Source of the DNA: DAISJD01 sp036821645
GTDB taxonomy: Bacteria > Pseudomonadota > Alphaproteobacteria > ATCC43930 > CGMCC-115725
Assembly (NCBI GenBank): GCA_036821645.1
Contig: DAISJD010000003.1
Span: 18,043-82,042 of the forward strand
Reading direction: 5' to 3'
DNA length: 64,000 nt
How positions within the stretch are numbered: the first letter of the stretch is position 1; each line of letters starts with the position of its first letter. The notes below the pieces were generated by a model that saw only the letters and a list, made by a program, of their open reading frames with translations, was not told where the DNA came from and made no database searches. Position numbers and translations under genes: made by a program. This document shows, piece by piece, positions 1 through 8,559 of the stretch.

Positions 1-312
1 CGCCCGGATAGCGATCTTCGTGTCCATCTGGGCATGGGGGGGACTGTCCACAATGATAATGGCGTGATTGCGGGATAAACGGTCGATTTCGCCGGTCGCC
101 CGCCAGCCGGTGACGTGGGATACCGGTACGTGCAAAGGGGGGGTTTTTTGGGCGCGGATATCGTGCCAGCGGGTCAAACTCCCCTGAGGGTCGATATCGA
201 CGAGAGCCACGCTGTGACCAAGACTGGCGCAGGCAACGGCAAGATGGGCGGCAAGCGTGGTCTTACCGGCACCCCCCTTTTGTTGTGCGATTGTGATCAC
301 CTTTGCCGACAT
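1..312 (-). CDS. ParA/MinD-family ATPase, N-terminal part (runs off the left edge)
   Basis: Reading the minus strand from 312 gives 104 codons with no stop before the edge. The N-terminus carries the deviant Walker A motif KGGAGKTT (about residues 12-19), then DIDPQGS (about 39-45) and IIIVDSPPH near residue 90, the order expected of ParA/Soj/MinD ATPases. Such proteins are ATP-driven switches that position DNA or protein cargo on the nucleoid or membrane. The C-terminal half and the downstream neighbour are outside the window, so a plasmid/chromosome partitioning role cannot be told from cargo positioning. No ParB gene is visible. It is divergent from livK. Confidence 0.85.
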   Translation of the reverse strand, partial: MSAKVITIAQQKGGAGKTTLAAHLAVACASLGHSVALVDIDPQGSLTRWHDIRAQKTPPLHVPVSHVTGWRATGEIDRLSRNHAIIIVDSPPHAQMDTKIAIRA

Positions 313-685
313 GTGCACTCCCCCATCCCCGCTACAACCGACACTGTGCGGCGTTTTTTGATTTTTGCCTACCGAATTGCGCGCCGAAACCGTCCGAGCC
401 CCCGAACCATGTGCCTTTCCAGCCGTTTTTTGTGCAAAATCGCTCCAATCCGTCTTTGATAATGATACTTTCGTTATCTTGATTTTTCACCCAAAACAGA
501 TGCTTTTATGATGTGAAAGAAAATTAAAAGATTTCACGGTATGGTTTGAGACCGAAAAACAAGACAGACGGTGTTGCATGATTTGCGTATGCTCAGGCGA
601 TTGGTAAAAACGACAGACAGGCGTCGGCGGAAATCAATCCAAGCCGACAGGTGACAAAAAACACCACATTGGGAGGAACAGGCGC
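313..685. other. Intergenic region between parA-like gene and livK
   Basis: This 373-base gap separates two divergent genes, so it must hold promoters for both. The middle (about 440-545) is AT-rich. A good Shine-Dalgarno, GGGAGGA at 671-677, serves livK. I found no strong inverted repeat, no RNA gene and no convincing short coding sequence. Confidence 0.5.
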
Positions 686-1888
686 ATGAAGACCTATCAA
701 ACCGCAACGGCGATTTTACTGGCATCCTTACTGACATCGACGGCGTTTGCCGCCGATCCGATCAAGATCGGCGTCTCGGGCCCCTTCACCGGCGGATCTG
801 CCTCCATGGGGGTCAGCATGCGCGACGGCGTGCGCCTTGCCGTCGAAGAAATCAACAAGGCGGGTGGCGTGCTGGGACGTCCCTTGCAAATCGTCGAACG
901 CGACGATGAAGCCAAAAACGAAGTGGGCGTACAGGTTGCCCAAGAATTGATCAACAAGGAAAAAGTCGTCGCCACCCTTGGCTTCATCAATACAGGCGTC
1001 GCCTTGGCGAGCCAACGCTTCTATCAAGATGCAGAAATTCCGGTCATCGATAATGTGGCGACAGGCTCGGTCGTGACCAAGCAATTCGTGGCCCCGGATT
1101 ACGATGCGAATTACGTGTTTCGCATCGCCGCCCATGACGGCATTCAGGCGGCCATGATCGCCGATCAGGCGATCGGCAAGCTCGGCTTTAAAAAACCCGC
1201 CATCTTGGCCGATAGTACGAATTACGGCCAATTGGGCCGTCAAGATCTGGTCAAGCAATTGGCGGAACGCGGCGTAAAACCCGTTGCCGAAGAAAAATTC
1301 AATATCGGTGATGTCGATATGACAGCCCAGTTGCTGCGTGCCAAAGCCGCCGGGGCCGATGTGATCCTGACTTATGCGATCGGCCCCGAATTGGCCCAAA
1401 TCGCCAACGGCATGTCGAAACTGGGCTGGAAAGTGCCGATGATCGGCAGTTGGACCCTGTCCATGGCAACCTTCATCGACAATGCCGGTTCCAATGGCGA
1501 CGGTGCCTTAATGCCGCAAACCTTCATTCAGGTACCGTCGACCCCCAAACGCAAGGCCTTCATCGAAGCCTACCAAAAGACCTTCAATATCGAGCGCATG
1601 CCCTCGCCGGTTTCTGCCGCACAAGGCTATGATTCGGTTCTGGTCCTGGCCGCCGCCATTAAACAAGCGGGCTCGACCGACGGCAAGAAAATCCGCCTTG
1701 CCCTTGAAGATCTGAAAGAAAAAGTCGAAGGGGTCGTAACGGTCTACGATCATCCCTTCACCAATAACGATCATGAGGCCATTACCAAAAATATTCCGGT
1801 TTTTGGTGAGGTAAAAGAAAAACGCGTCGTCTTTGCCAACAAAGATGAAGAAAAAACCGCAGCAGAAATTAGAACAAAAATAAAATAA
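686..1888 (+). CDS. livK: Branched-chain amino acid-type ABC transporter, periplasmic substrate-binding protein (LivK-like)
   Basis: The 400-residue product starts with a Sec signal peptide (hydrophobic core about residues 7-20, cleavage near AFA-A) and then IKIGVSGPFTGGSASMG, the usual opening of type I periplasmic binding proteins of the Leu/Ile/Val family. The family binds its ligand between two lobes and delivers it to LivHM. It heads an operon with both permease parts and both ATPases, so the transporter is complete. The start is supported by GGGAGGA 8 bases upstream. Substrate cannot be fixed from sequence: homologues also bind urea, amides or aromatic acids. A hairpin follows at 1906-1939. 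Confidence 0.88.
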   Translation: MKTYQTATAILLASLLTSTAFAADPIKIGVSGPFTGGSASMGVSMRDGVRLAVEEINKAGGVLGRPLQIVERDDEAKNEVGVQVAQELINKEKVVATLGFINTGVALASQRFYQDAEIPVIDNVATGSVVTKQFVAPDYDANYVFRIAAHDGIQAAMIADQAIGKLGFKKPAILADSTNYGQLGRQDLVKQLAERGVKPVAEEKFNIGDVDMTAQLLRAKAAGADVILTYAIGPELAQIANGMSKLGWKVPMIGSWTLSMATFIDNAGSNGDGALMPQTFIQVPSTPKRKAFIEAYQKTFNIERMPSPVSAAQGYDSVLVLAAAIKQAGSTDGKKIRLALEDLKEKVEGVVTVYDHPFTNNDHEAITKNIPVFGEVKEKRVVFANKDEEKTAAEIRTKIK

Positions 1889-1905
1889 TCCGACCCCTGC
1901 ATGAC

Positions 1906-1939
1906 AGAGTATCCCGCATCTCCCGATGTGGGATATTCT
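1906..1939 (+). promoter_or_regulatory. Intercistronic hairpin between livK and livH
   Basis: Left arm 1906-1920 and right arm 1925-1939 form a 15-base-pair stem (two G-U wobbles) around the loop TCCC. There is no U-run, so it more likely stabilises the livK message or partly attenuates the permease genes than fully terminates. It lies 40 bases before the chosen livH start, which argues against a livH start inside it. Confidence 0.6.
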
Positions 1940-1979
1940 GGTTAGCTTCATATTAACGTTTAAATACGGGGATTCCCCC

Positions 1980-2852
1980 ATGGAAGTTCTTGGCCAACTC
2001 GTGGTCAGCGGCATCGCTGTCGGCATGATTTATGCCGTCATCGCCTTCGGCTATCAATTGACCTTCGCGACCTCGCGCACCCTCAATTTCGGTCAGGGCG
2101 AGGCTCTCATGCTCGGGGCCCTGGTCGGGCTCACCCTCAGTCAACAAATCGGCTATCTTTTGGTGATACCGGCCGTCATTCTGTTCGGGTTCGTCCAAGG
2201 GGCCGTAGTGGAACGCTTAGGCGTGCGTCAAGCGATGAAGGTCAAATCGGAATTTGGCTGGATCATGGCGACCATCGCGCTTGGCATTATTTTCCGCAAC
2301 ATGGCGGAAAATATCTGGGGTCGCGACGAGTTGAAATTTCCCTCGCCGCTGCCGGAACAACCGCTTGGTCTGTTCGGCATCAATGTACTGCCCATGGAAT
2401 TGGTCGTGGTATTCGGGGCACTTGTCATGATGGCGCTGGTGGAATTTTTCAATCGACGGTCCATCTACGGCAAAGCCGTCGTCGCCGCCTCCGTCGACCG
2501 CGATGCTGCCGGTCTCATGGGGATCAATACGGGCCTCGTGATTACATTTTCCTACGCGCTCTCCTCCGCCACGGCGGCTGTGGCGGGCGTCTTGGTCGGC
2601 CCCCTCATTCCCGTCGGTGCAGCGATCGGCGGCAGTCTCGGACTGAAAGCCTTCGCCGTCGCCATCATCGGTGGGCTCAGTTCCGGGACGGGCGTCATCG
2701 TCGGTGGCCTCATTCTCGGCATATCGGAGAAATTGACCGGATTCTATCTCAGTACCGGCTATAAGGACGTCCCCGGTTTGGTCCTCTTGCTACTCGTTCT
2801 CGCCCTAAAACCGGCCGGTCTGTTCGGTAAAACCGCGATTAAGAAGGTCTGA
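1980..2852 (+). CDS. livH: Branched-chain amino acid-type ABC transporter permease (LivH-like)
   Basis: The product, 290 residues from the ATG at 1980, begins MEVLGQLVVSGIAVGMIYAV and has TLNFGQGEALMLGAL, the family's first-helix signature, plus the late IGGLSSGTGVIVGGL segment, with about eight hydrophobic helices. It forms the membrane channel with the LivM part of the next gene. An in-frame ATG at 1926 would add 18 non-conserved residues and sits inside the intercistronic hairpin, so 1980 is preferred. Only 4 bases separate its stop from the next start, indicating translational coupling. Confidence 0.9.
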   Translation: MEVLGQLVVSGIAVGMIYAVIAFGYQLTFATSRTLNFGQGEALMLGALVGLTLSQQIGYLLVIPAVILFGFVQGAVVERLGVRQAMKVKSEFGWIMATIALGIIFRNMAENIWGRDELKFPSPLPEQPLGLFGINVLPMELVVVFGALVMMALVEFFNRRSIYGKAVVAASVDRDAAGLMGINTGLVITFSYALSSATAAVAGVLVGPLIPVGAAIGGSLGLKAFAVAIIGGLSSGTGVIVGGLILGISEKLTGFYLSTGYKDVPGLVLLLLVLALKPAGLFGKTAIKKV

Positions 2853-2856
2853 CCGC

Positions 2857-4833
2857 ATGTTGACGCGTTTTCTGCCGGCGGTCGCCGGGCTGCTTTTGGC
2901 CTTTGCCCTGCCCCAATTCATCACCAGCCCCTATTACCTTCACCTGTTCGTGCTGATCGGCATTTACAGCATCTTGTTGCTGGGGCTCGATATCGTCGTC
3001 GGCTATACGGGGGAAGTTTCTCTCGGTCATGCCGCCCTGTTCGGGATCGGTGCCTATACGGCCGGTTGTTTCAAACTGCATTTCGGTCTTGGCCTGCTGT
3101 TGGCCCTACCTGCCAGTCTTCTCATCGCTGCTGCCTTCGGTCTCGTCTTGGCCTTGCCGGCCCTGCGCGTTACGGGCCCCTATCTCGCGATGGTGACGCT
3201 GGCCTTCGGCACCATCGTACAAATTTTGATCAACGAGATGACCGAACTCACCAATGGGCCGCTCGGCATTACCTTGCGTCGCCCGATCTGGCTCGATCAG
3301 AATATCGATCTCTTCGGTCTCACTCTGCTCCATAAACGCCTCTTGATCAGCGATTATTTCTATATAGTCGTCCTGGTTTTGGCCGTCACTGTCCTGATGG
3401 TAAATCGCGTCTTGAAAAGCCATTTGGGGCGCGCATTCGAGGCTTTGCGCGATAGTCCGATCGCCTGCGACTGCATGGGGGTCAGCGTCTACCGCCACAA
3501 AGTCTATGCCTTCATGATCAGTGCGGCCTTGGCGGGCCTCGCCGGTTGCTTGTTTGCCTATTCCGAAGAATATATCTCTCCCAATACATTCTCGTTTGAA
3601 CTGACGGTGCAATTTCTGCTGGCCGTCACACTGGGGGGACGCAAATCCCGTCTCGGCCCCATCCTCGGCGCCGTAATCATCGTCCTGTTGCCGAATATTC
3701 TGAGCGATATCGATATCTTCCGCATCTTGGCAGGCGGTGTGGCGACCCTCGCCCTCGTCATGATCCTTCAGGCTGTTCTCTTCCAGCGCGAACGGGTCAA
3801 GGGGATGCTGCTGCCCGTCGGTTTGTGTCTTGCCTTCTTCGTCGGTGCCTTGTCCCTGACCAATCTAACCGATTATCGGCTCTCGATCTTCGGGATCATG
3901 ATCCTGTTCGTGGTCTTCTATTTACCCGATGGAATCGTGGGCTATCTAAGCGGCGTCGTCGATCGCGTCCTAAAACCCAAAAAGCAACCGGGTTTCGTCG
4001 GCAGTCTCTCACCGGATCTCGTCTGGGGATCGAACCAACAACCGGTGCCGCGCGACGCGCCCTTGTTGAAGGTTGACCAAGCCCTCATGCGCTTTGGTGG
4101 GTTAAAGGCGCTCGATTGTGTCGATCTTGCCGTAAAGCCGGGGGCGGTCCAAGGACTGATCGGCCCGAACGGCTCGGGAAAAAGCACGATGATGAATATC
4201 CTGACCGGGATCTATGTCCCGACCGGGGGCACGATCACCTTCAGCGGTACCCGGATAGACGGTCTGAAACCGGCTGAAATTGCCCAGCGTGGCATGGCCA
4301 GGACCTTCCAGAACGTGCAATTGTTCGGTGAAATGTCGCCACTGGAAAATGTGTTGGTCGGGTTGCATCACACATATCGTTCCGGTCTCTTCGCCATTAT
4401 GCTGGGATTGCCGAAACAACGCCTGGAGGAACGTCAAGCACGCCTGCGCGCCGCCAGCATTCTCGATTTCGTGGGTCTCGATCCCCATGATCACGGTCAG
4501 GCCCGTAATCTACCCTATGGTAAGCAACGCATTCTGGAAATTGCCCGCGCCTTGGCCTTAGAACCACGGATCTTGCTCCTCGACGAACCGGCCGCCGGCC
4601 TCACCGCCCCGGATATTCGTGAATTGGTCGCCATGATCCGCAAAATTCGGGACAATGACATCACCATCATGCTGATCGAACATCACATGGATGTCGTGAT
4701 GAGCCTGTGCGACCATGTTACCGTCCTCGATTTCGGTCAGAAAATCGCCGATGGCAAACCGGCCGAGGTTCAAGCCAATCCACGGGTGATCGAGGCCTAT
4801 CTCGGCATCGATCCCGAACACGCCCCGGCATAA
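2857..4833 (+). CDS. livMG: Fused LivM permease - LivG ATPase
   Basis: One reading frame of 658 residues encodes two normally separate subunits. Residues 1 to about 310 are a LivM-type permease, with GYTGEVSLGHAALFGIGAY at 49-67 and the late LGGRKSRLGPILGA segment. About residues 315-365 hold further hydrophobic helices, and a polar linker (370-400) leads to a LivG-type ATPase: Walker A GPNGSGKST (436-444), a signature-like LPYGKQR (552-558) and Walker B ILLLDEP (572-578). The ATPase drives import and works with LivF. There is no internal stop or frameshift. livF starts 11 bases downstream. Confidence 0.9.
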   Translation: MLTRFLPAVAGLLLAFALPQFITSPYYLHLFVLIGIYSILLLGLDIVVGYTGEVSLGHAALFGIGAYTAGCFKLHFGLGLLLALPASLLIAAAFGLVLALPALRVTGPYLAMVTLAFGTIVQILINEMTELTNGPLGITLRRPIWLDQNIDLFGLTLLHKRLLISDYFYIVVLVLAVTVLMVNRVLKSHLGRAFEALRDSPIACDCMGVSVYRHKVYAFMISAALAGLAGCLFAYSEEYISPNTFSFELTVQFLLAVTLGGRKSRLGPILGAVIIVLLPNILSDIDIFRILAGGVATLALVMILQAVLFQRERVKGMLLPVGLCLAFFVGALSLTNLTDYRLSIFGIMILFVVFYLPDGIVGYLSGVVDRVLKPKKQPGFVGSLSPDLVWGSNQQPVPRDAPLLKVDQALMRFGGLKALDCVDLAVKPGAVQGLIGPNGSGKSTMMNILTGIYVPTGGTITFSGTRIDGLKPAEIAQRGMARTFQNVQLFGEMSPLENVLVGLHHTYRSGLFAIMLGLPKQRLEERQARLRAASILDFVGLDPHDHGQARNLPYGKQRILEIARALALEPRILLLDEPAAGLTAPDIRELVAMIRKIRDNDITIMLIEHHMDVVMSLCDHVTVLDFGQKIADGKPAEVQANPRVIEAYLGIDPEHAPA

Positions 4834-4844
4834 GGATACGCGCG

Positions 4845-5567
4845 ATGCTCACCATTCATGAACTGGTCGCGGGCTATGGCAAGGTTCAAGTCCTGGACTC
4901 TCTGTCCCTATCGGTCCCGGCGGGCCAGCTTGTCACCTTGATCGGTTCCAACGGGGCCGGTAAAACGACGACGTTGCGGGCGATTTCCGGCATGTTGACC
5001 CCAACCGGCGGGCGGGTCACGTTGGATGGCACGGATATTACCGGCGAAACCACCCATGTCATCACCCGCCTTGGCCTTGCCCATTCCCCCGAGGGGCGCC
5101 GCGTGTTCGGCACCTTGTCGGTCAAGGATAATCTTGAACTCGGTGCCTTTACCCGCCACACCAATCAACGTCCGAAAGGCGACATCGCCGCCGATATCGA
5201 CCGGATGTTCAACCTGTTTCCCCGTCTGAAAGAACGTCAGCGACAATTGGCCGGTACCCTATCGGGGGGCGAACAACAAATGCTCGCCATGGCGCGCGCC
5301 TTGATGCTGAACCCGAAAGTCTTGCTTCTCGATGAACCGTCGATGGGGCTGGCACCGATCCTGGTCCAAGAAGTGTTCCACATCATCGCCCAACTGAAAG
5401 AACACCGGGTGACGATGCTCTTGGTCGAACAATTCGCAGCAGCGGCACTCGCCGTTGCCGATTACGCCTATGTGCTCGAAAATGGCCGACTGGCTCACCA
5501 CGGACCGGCCGCCCAATTGCGCGACGATCCCGCCGTCAAGGCCGCGTATTTAGGTCAGGCCCATTGA
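4845..5567 (+). CDS. livF: Branched-chain amino acid-type ABC transporter ATPase (LivF-like)
   Basis: The product from ATG 4845 is 240 residues, normal for LivF. It has Walker A GSNGAGKTT (about 34-42), the ARLGLAHSPEGRRVF-type region, signature LSGGEQQ and Walker B LLLDEPSMGL. It is the second nucleotide-binding subunit of the livK-H-MG-F importer. The frame is open further upstream to 4707, but that stretch overlaps the end of livMG and is not conserved-looking. The ATG at 4845 follows AAGGA at 4832-4836. Confidence 0.92.
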   Translation: MLTIHELVAGYGKVQVLDSLSLSVPAGQLVTLIGSNGAGKTTTLRAISGMLTPTGGRVTLDGTDITGETTHVITRLGLAHSPEGRRVFGTLSVKDNLELGAFTRHTNQRPKGDIAADIDRMFNLFPRLKERQRQLAGTLSGGEQQMLAMARALMLNPKVLLLDEPSMGLAPILVQEVFHIIAQLKEHRVTMLLVEQFAAAALAVADYAYVLENGRLAHHGPAAQLRDDPAVKAAYLGQAH

Positions 5568-5585
5568 AATCGGATCAGGTTAGAT

Positions 5586-5617
5586 CGGGTCGGATCACCC
5601 CCAGGTGAACCGACCCG
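5586..5617 (+). terminator. Hairpin at the end of the liv operon
   Basis: Arms 5586-5599 and 5604-5617 form a 14-base-pair stem with one A/A mismatch and a CCCA loop, 18 bases after the livF stop. It is followed by C-rich sequence and then GATTATTC rather than a clean U-run, so it may be a weak terminator or a 3' stabiliser. Confidence 0.55.
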
Positions 5618-5717
5618 CCCCCGATTATTCTATGAAAAATAATTAATCCTAATTTCATGCCATGATCCTATGACTTCACCCTATGATAGGCATAATCCAG
5701 CCTCTCAAAGGGTAACA

Positions 5718-6494
5718 ATGATGATGTTCCGTCTCGCCGCTTTCGGTCTTTGTGCCACGCTCTTGACCAATCCCGTCTTTGCTTATGCCGGTCAATCGGT
5801 CAGTCTGACCCGAACCCTGACGGGAAAGAACCTGATGATCGAGGCGAAATGCAGCCAAAATATCGAGATTGAGCCCGATGCCCAACTCACAAACCAAGTC
5901 GAATTGACCGCCACAGCCGGAACCCAAGCAGAATTGGATAGTTTGACCTTCCATGACGGCGATCATATCGCGATCGCACAAACGGATCGGTGTCCGCCAT
6001 CGATCTCAGCCGGTATCTCGATTCACTTGCCCGGCATTCATATTGAGCGTCATGGCCAAGAATTTGTCGTGAAAATTCGAGTTCCCATCGGGTTTCCGAT
6101 TGATCTCAAATCGTCGGGTTCCGGTGACGTGACAATCGGCACTGTGAATGGGCCACTTGCGGCGACGATCAGCGGATCGGGCAATCTTTCTGCCACCGAA
6201 ACCGGGGATACGACACTCAAAATTACCGGATCGGCCGATGTAACGCTGCACCACATCGCAGGCGCCCTTACCCTGCTCAATACCGGCAATGCCGATATCT
6301 CGGTTCAATCCGGGACAATCGCCCCGCTATCGATTAAATCCACCGGCAGCGGCGATGTCAGCATCGATGCAGTAATAAACGGGGCCAGCATCAGTAATTC
6401 CGGTAGCGGAGACATCAATCTCGCCCACGTCAAAGGGCCGATCAGCCAAAAAAACTCTGGCAGCGGCAGTGTCACCTTCAAACAAGTCGACTAA
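5718..6494 (+). CDS. Secreted GIN-domain-like (DUF2807-type) beta-solenoid protein
   Basis: From ATG 5718 (behind AAAGGG) the product is 258 residues. A signal peptide (MMMFRLAAFGLCATLLTNPVFA) precedes a body of short degenerate repeats built on S-G-S-G-D followed by a beta-strand: SSGSGDVTIG, ISGSGNLSA, STGSGDVSID, NSGSGDINLA, NSGSGSVTF. This is typical of the head-GIN / DUF2807 'putative auto-transporter adhesin' family, which forms a right-handed beta-solenoid and is exported. Its function is unknown. No autotransporter barrel is present, so it is probably periplasmic or surface-associated. It stands alone between two convergent transport operons. Confidence 0.7.
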   Translation: MMMFRLAAFGLCATLLTNPVFAYAGQSVSLTRTLTGKNLMIEAKCSQNIEIEPDAQLTNQVELTATAGTQAELDSLTFHDGDHIAIAQTDRCPPSISAGISIHLPGIHIERHGQEFVVKIRVPIGFPIDLKSSGSGDVTIGTVNGPLAATISGSGNLSATETGDTTLKITGSADVTLHHIAGALTLLNTGNADISVQSGTIAPLSIKSTGSGDVSIDAVINGASISNSGSGDINLAHVKGPISQKNSGSGSVTFKQVD

Positions 6495-6524
6495 TACGGG
6501 GGGGATAAACTCCAATCTACTGGG

Positions 6525-6552
6525 TCCATGCCGACTGCATCATCGGCATGGA
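6525..6552. terminator. Bidirectional hairpin between convergent genes
   Basis: A perfect 10-base-pair inverted repeat (6525-6534 with 6543-6552, 8-base loop) lies between the end of the GIN-like gene (6494) and the end of aapP (6593). Its position suits a shared terminator for both strands, although no long T-run flanks it. Confidence 0.55.
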
Positions 6553-6592
6553 TACCGGTCGATAAGGTCGATATATCCTGACCGTAAGGAAA

Positions 6593-7366
6593 TTAGTGGT
6601 TCAAAATTTGTCCCAAAAATGCCTGGGTCCGTGCATTTTGCGGATTATCGAAGAAATTGCGGGGATCGCCGCGCTCGACGATTTCACCACGATCCATAAA
6701 GACCATTGTATCGGCAACCGTGCGCGCAAAACTCATTTCATGGGTCACGCAGAGCATCGTCATGCCTTCTTCTGCCAACTGAACCATGACATCCAACACT
6801 TCTTTGACCATTTCGGGATCAAGCGCCGAGGTTGGTTCGTCAAACAACATGATTGTCGGCTTCATACACAGAGACCGAGCAATGGCGACACGCTGCTGCT
6901 GACCGCCGGACAATTGTCCGGGATATTTCATCGCCTGTTCGGGAATTCTGACCCGGTTCAGATAATATAGGGCGGTTTCTTCAGCCTCTTTACGGGGAAT
7001 CTTCCGAACCCACATGGGTGCCAAGGTTAGATTTTCCAAAACGGTCAAATGGGGAAATAAATTAAACTGCTGGAACACCATGCCAACTTCACGACGAATG
7101 GCATCGATATTTTTTAAGTTACCGGTCAACTCTATCCCATCGACGATGATTTGCCCTTTTTGGTGTTCTTCCAAACGATTGATGCACCGAATGGCCGTGG
7201 ATTTACCGGACCCTGATGGACCGATAATCACAACCTTTTCACCTTTTCTGACAGATAAATTCAAATTCTTTAGAACATGAAACTCGCCATACCACTTGTT
7301 TACATCTTTCAATTCGATAATTACGTCACCAAGAACCGTTTGATGCTGAATCGATGCGTCACTCAT
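6593..7366 (-). CDS. aapP: General L-amino acid ABC transporter ATPase AapP
   Basis: The product is 257 residues from ATG 7366, the length usual for AapP. It has Walker A GPSGSGKST (49-57), FQQFNLFPHLTVLEN, signature LSGGQQQR (152-159) and Walker B IMLFDEP (172-178). GGAGG lies 12 bases upstream of 7366. An in-frame upstream start at 7417 lies before that Shine-Dalgarno and is less likely. It energises the AapQM permease for broad-range L-amino acid import and is the last gene of aapJQMP. Confidence 0.93.
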   Translation of the reverse strand: MSDASIQHQTVLGDVIIELKDVNKWYGEFHVLKNLNLSVRKGEKVVIIGPSGSGKSTAIRCINRLEEHQKGQIIVDGIELTGNLKNIDAIRREVGMVFQQFNLFPHLTVLENLTLAPMWVRKIPRKEAEETALYYLNRVRIPEQAMKYPGQLSGGQQQRVAIARSLCMKPTIMLFDEPTSALDPEMVKEVLDVMVQLAEEGMTMLCVTHEMSFARTVADTMVFMDRGEIVERGDPRNFFDNPQNARTQAFLGQILNH

Positions 7367-7459
7367 GACCGAACTTTTCCTCCTGTCGTAACGAGATGAA
7401 GGAGCCAAAAGGCTCAAACAGGGTCGACATGCTCGTCATATTTTGATTGAACAAACAAT

Positions 7460-8557
7460 TCAGCGTTTTTTTCCTCGATTGACGTATACTTCCAGCCAAC
7501 GGCTATAGCGTGACATTGTATAACAACCAACAAAGTAAATCGCACCGACAAACAAGTAAGCCTCTGCACTGAGACCACGCCAATTTGGATCGATCAGGGC
7601 ATTCTTTGAAGTTTCAAGCAAATCAAAAAGGCTAATAATAGATACAAGGGATGTATTCTTAAATGTACCGATCAGATTACTGACCAAAGGCGGAATAACA
7701 ATGGTCAATGCTTGTGGAAGAATAATAAGTCGCATTTTTTGCCAATAACCAAGACCTAAGGCGTCTGCCGCCTCGTATTGACCTTTGCTGATGGCCTGCA
7801 AACCGCCACGGATATCTTCGGCCTGATAAGCCGCCAAGAATAGCGTGATGCCGATGAGAGCGCGCAACTGTTTATCGACCGTCATCCCGGACGGCAAAAA
7901 CAGCGGCAACATCAAGGACGCCATAAATAAAACGGTGATCAAGGGCACACCGCGCATGACCTCGATCACAAAGGTCGAAACGGCCTTAATCAAAGGTAAA
8001 TTGGAACGGCGCCCCAAGGCCAACATGATCGCTAGGGGAAAGGCCGCGATCATACTGAAAAGAGAAAGAATGACCGTAAGCGGTAACCCACTCCAGAGAT
8101 CCGTACTAACGTAAGGCAAGCCGAACACGCCACCAAACATCAAAATACCGGACAGGATTATGGATACGGCCCAGGCATACAGCAATTCGCGCCGCCAAAG
8201 CGAGGGGGAGAAGGACGCACCGGTCATCGCCAGCAAAATCAAGGTGACAAGGGCCTCGCGCCACTGCTCGTCATAGGTATAACGGCCGAATAAAATGAAG
8301 CGCCATTTCTCACCGATGAATGCCCAGCACGCCCCGGTTCCCGCACTGCGACAAGCGCGCATGTTCTGGGCTGACCAGACCGCATCGAAGATCGCCCAAT
8401 TCATGATCGGGGGTATTATCAAATACAGGATATAAAGAGCAATTAACGAAACGATCGTATTAGAAACAGAATTGAAAAGGTTGGTGCGGATTTTATCAAC
8501 CACACGAAAAAGGAAATTACCGACAACATTCTTTGTTTCAATATTTAAATCGGTCAT
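7460..8557 (-). CDS. aapM: General L-amino acid ABC transporter permease AapM
   Basis: The 365-residue membrane protein has a long N-terminal region with several helices. Its C-terminal binding-protein-dependent transport domain contains the EAA-loop motif EAADALGLGYWQKMRLIILPQAL, which docks on the ATPase. The IPPLVSNLIGTFKNTSLVSII segment is typical of polar amino acid permeases. It pairs with AapQ, from which it is separated by 2 bases. Confidence 0.92.
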   Translation of the reverse strand: MTDLNIETKNVVGNFLFRVVDKIRTNLFNSVSNTIVSLIALYILYLIIPPIMNWAIFDAVWSAQNMRACRSAGTGACWAFIGEKWRFILFGRYTYDEQWREALVTLILLAMTGASFSPSLWRRELLYAWAVSIILSGILMFGGVFGLPYVSTDLWSGLPLTVILSLFSMIAAFPLAIMLALGRRSNLPLIKAVSTFVIEVMRGVPLITVLFMASLMLPLFLPSGMTVDKQLRALIGITLFLAAYQAEDIRGGLQAISKGQYEAADALGLGYWQKMRLIILPQALTIVIPPLVSNLIGTFKNTSLVSIISLFDLLETSKNALIDPNWRGLSAEAYLFVGAIYFVGCYTMSRYSRWLEVYVNRGKKR

Positions 8558-8559
8558 AT

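Noticed and set aside
1..312. Replication/partition locus near the left edge
   Set aside because: Only the start of a ParA-type ATPase is visible, with no parB, parS-like repeats or origin features.
1926..1979. Upstream start for livH
   Set aside because: It lies inside the intercistronic hairpin and adds residues without conservation. ATG 1980 begins the family-typical sequence.
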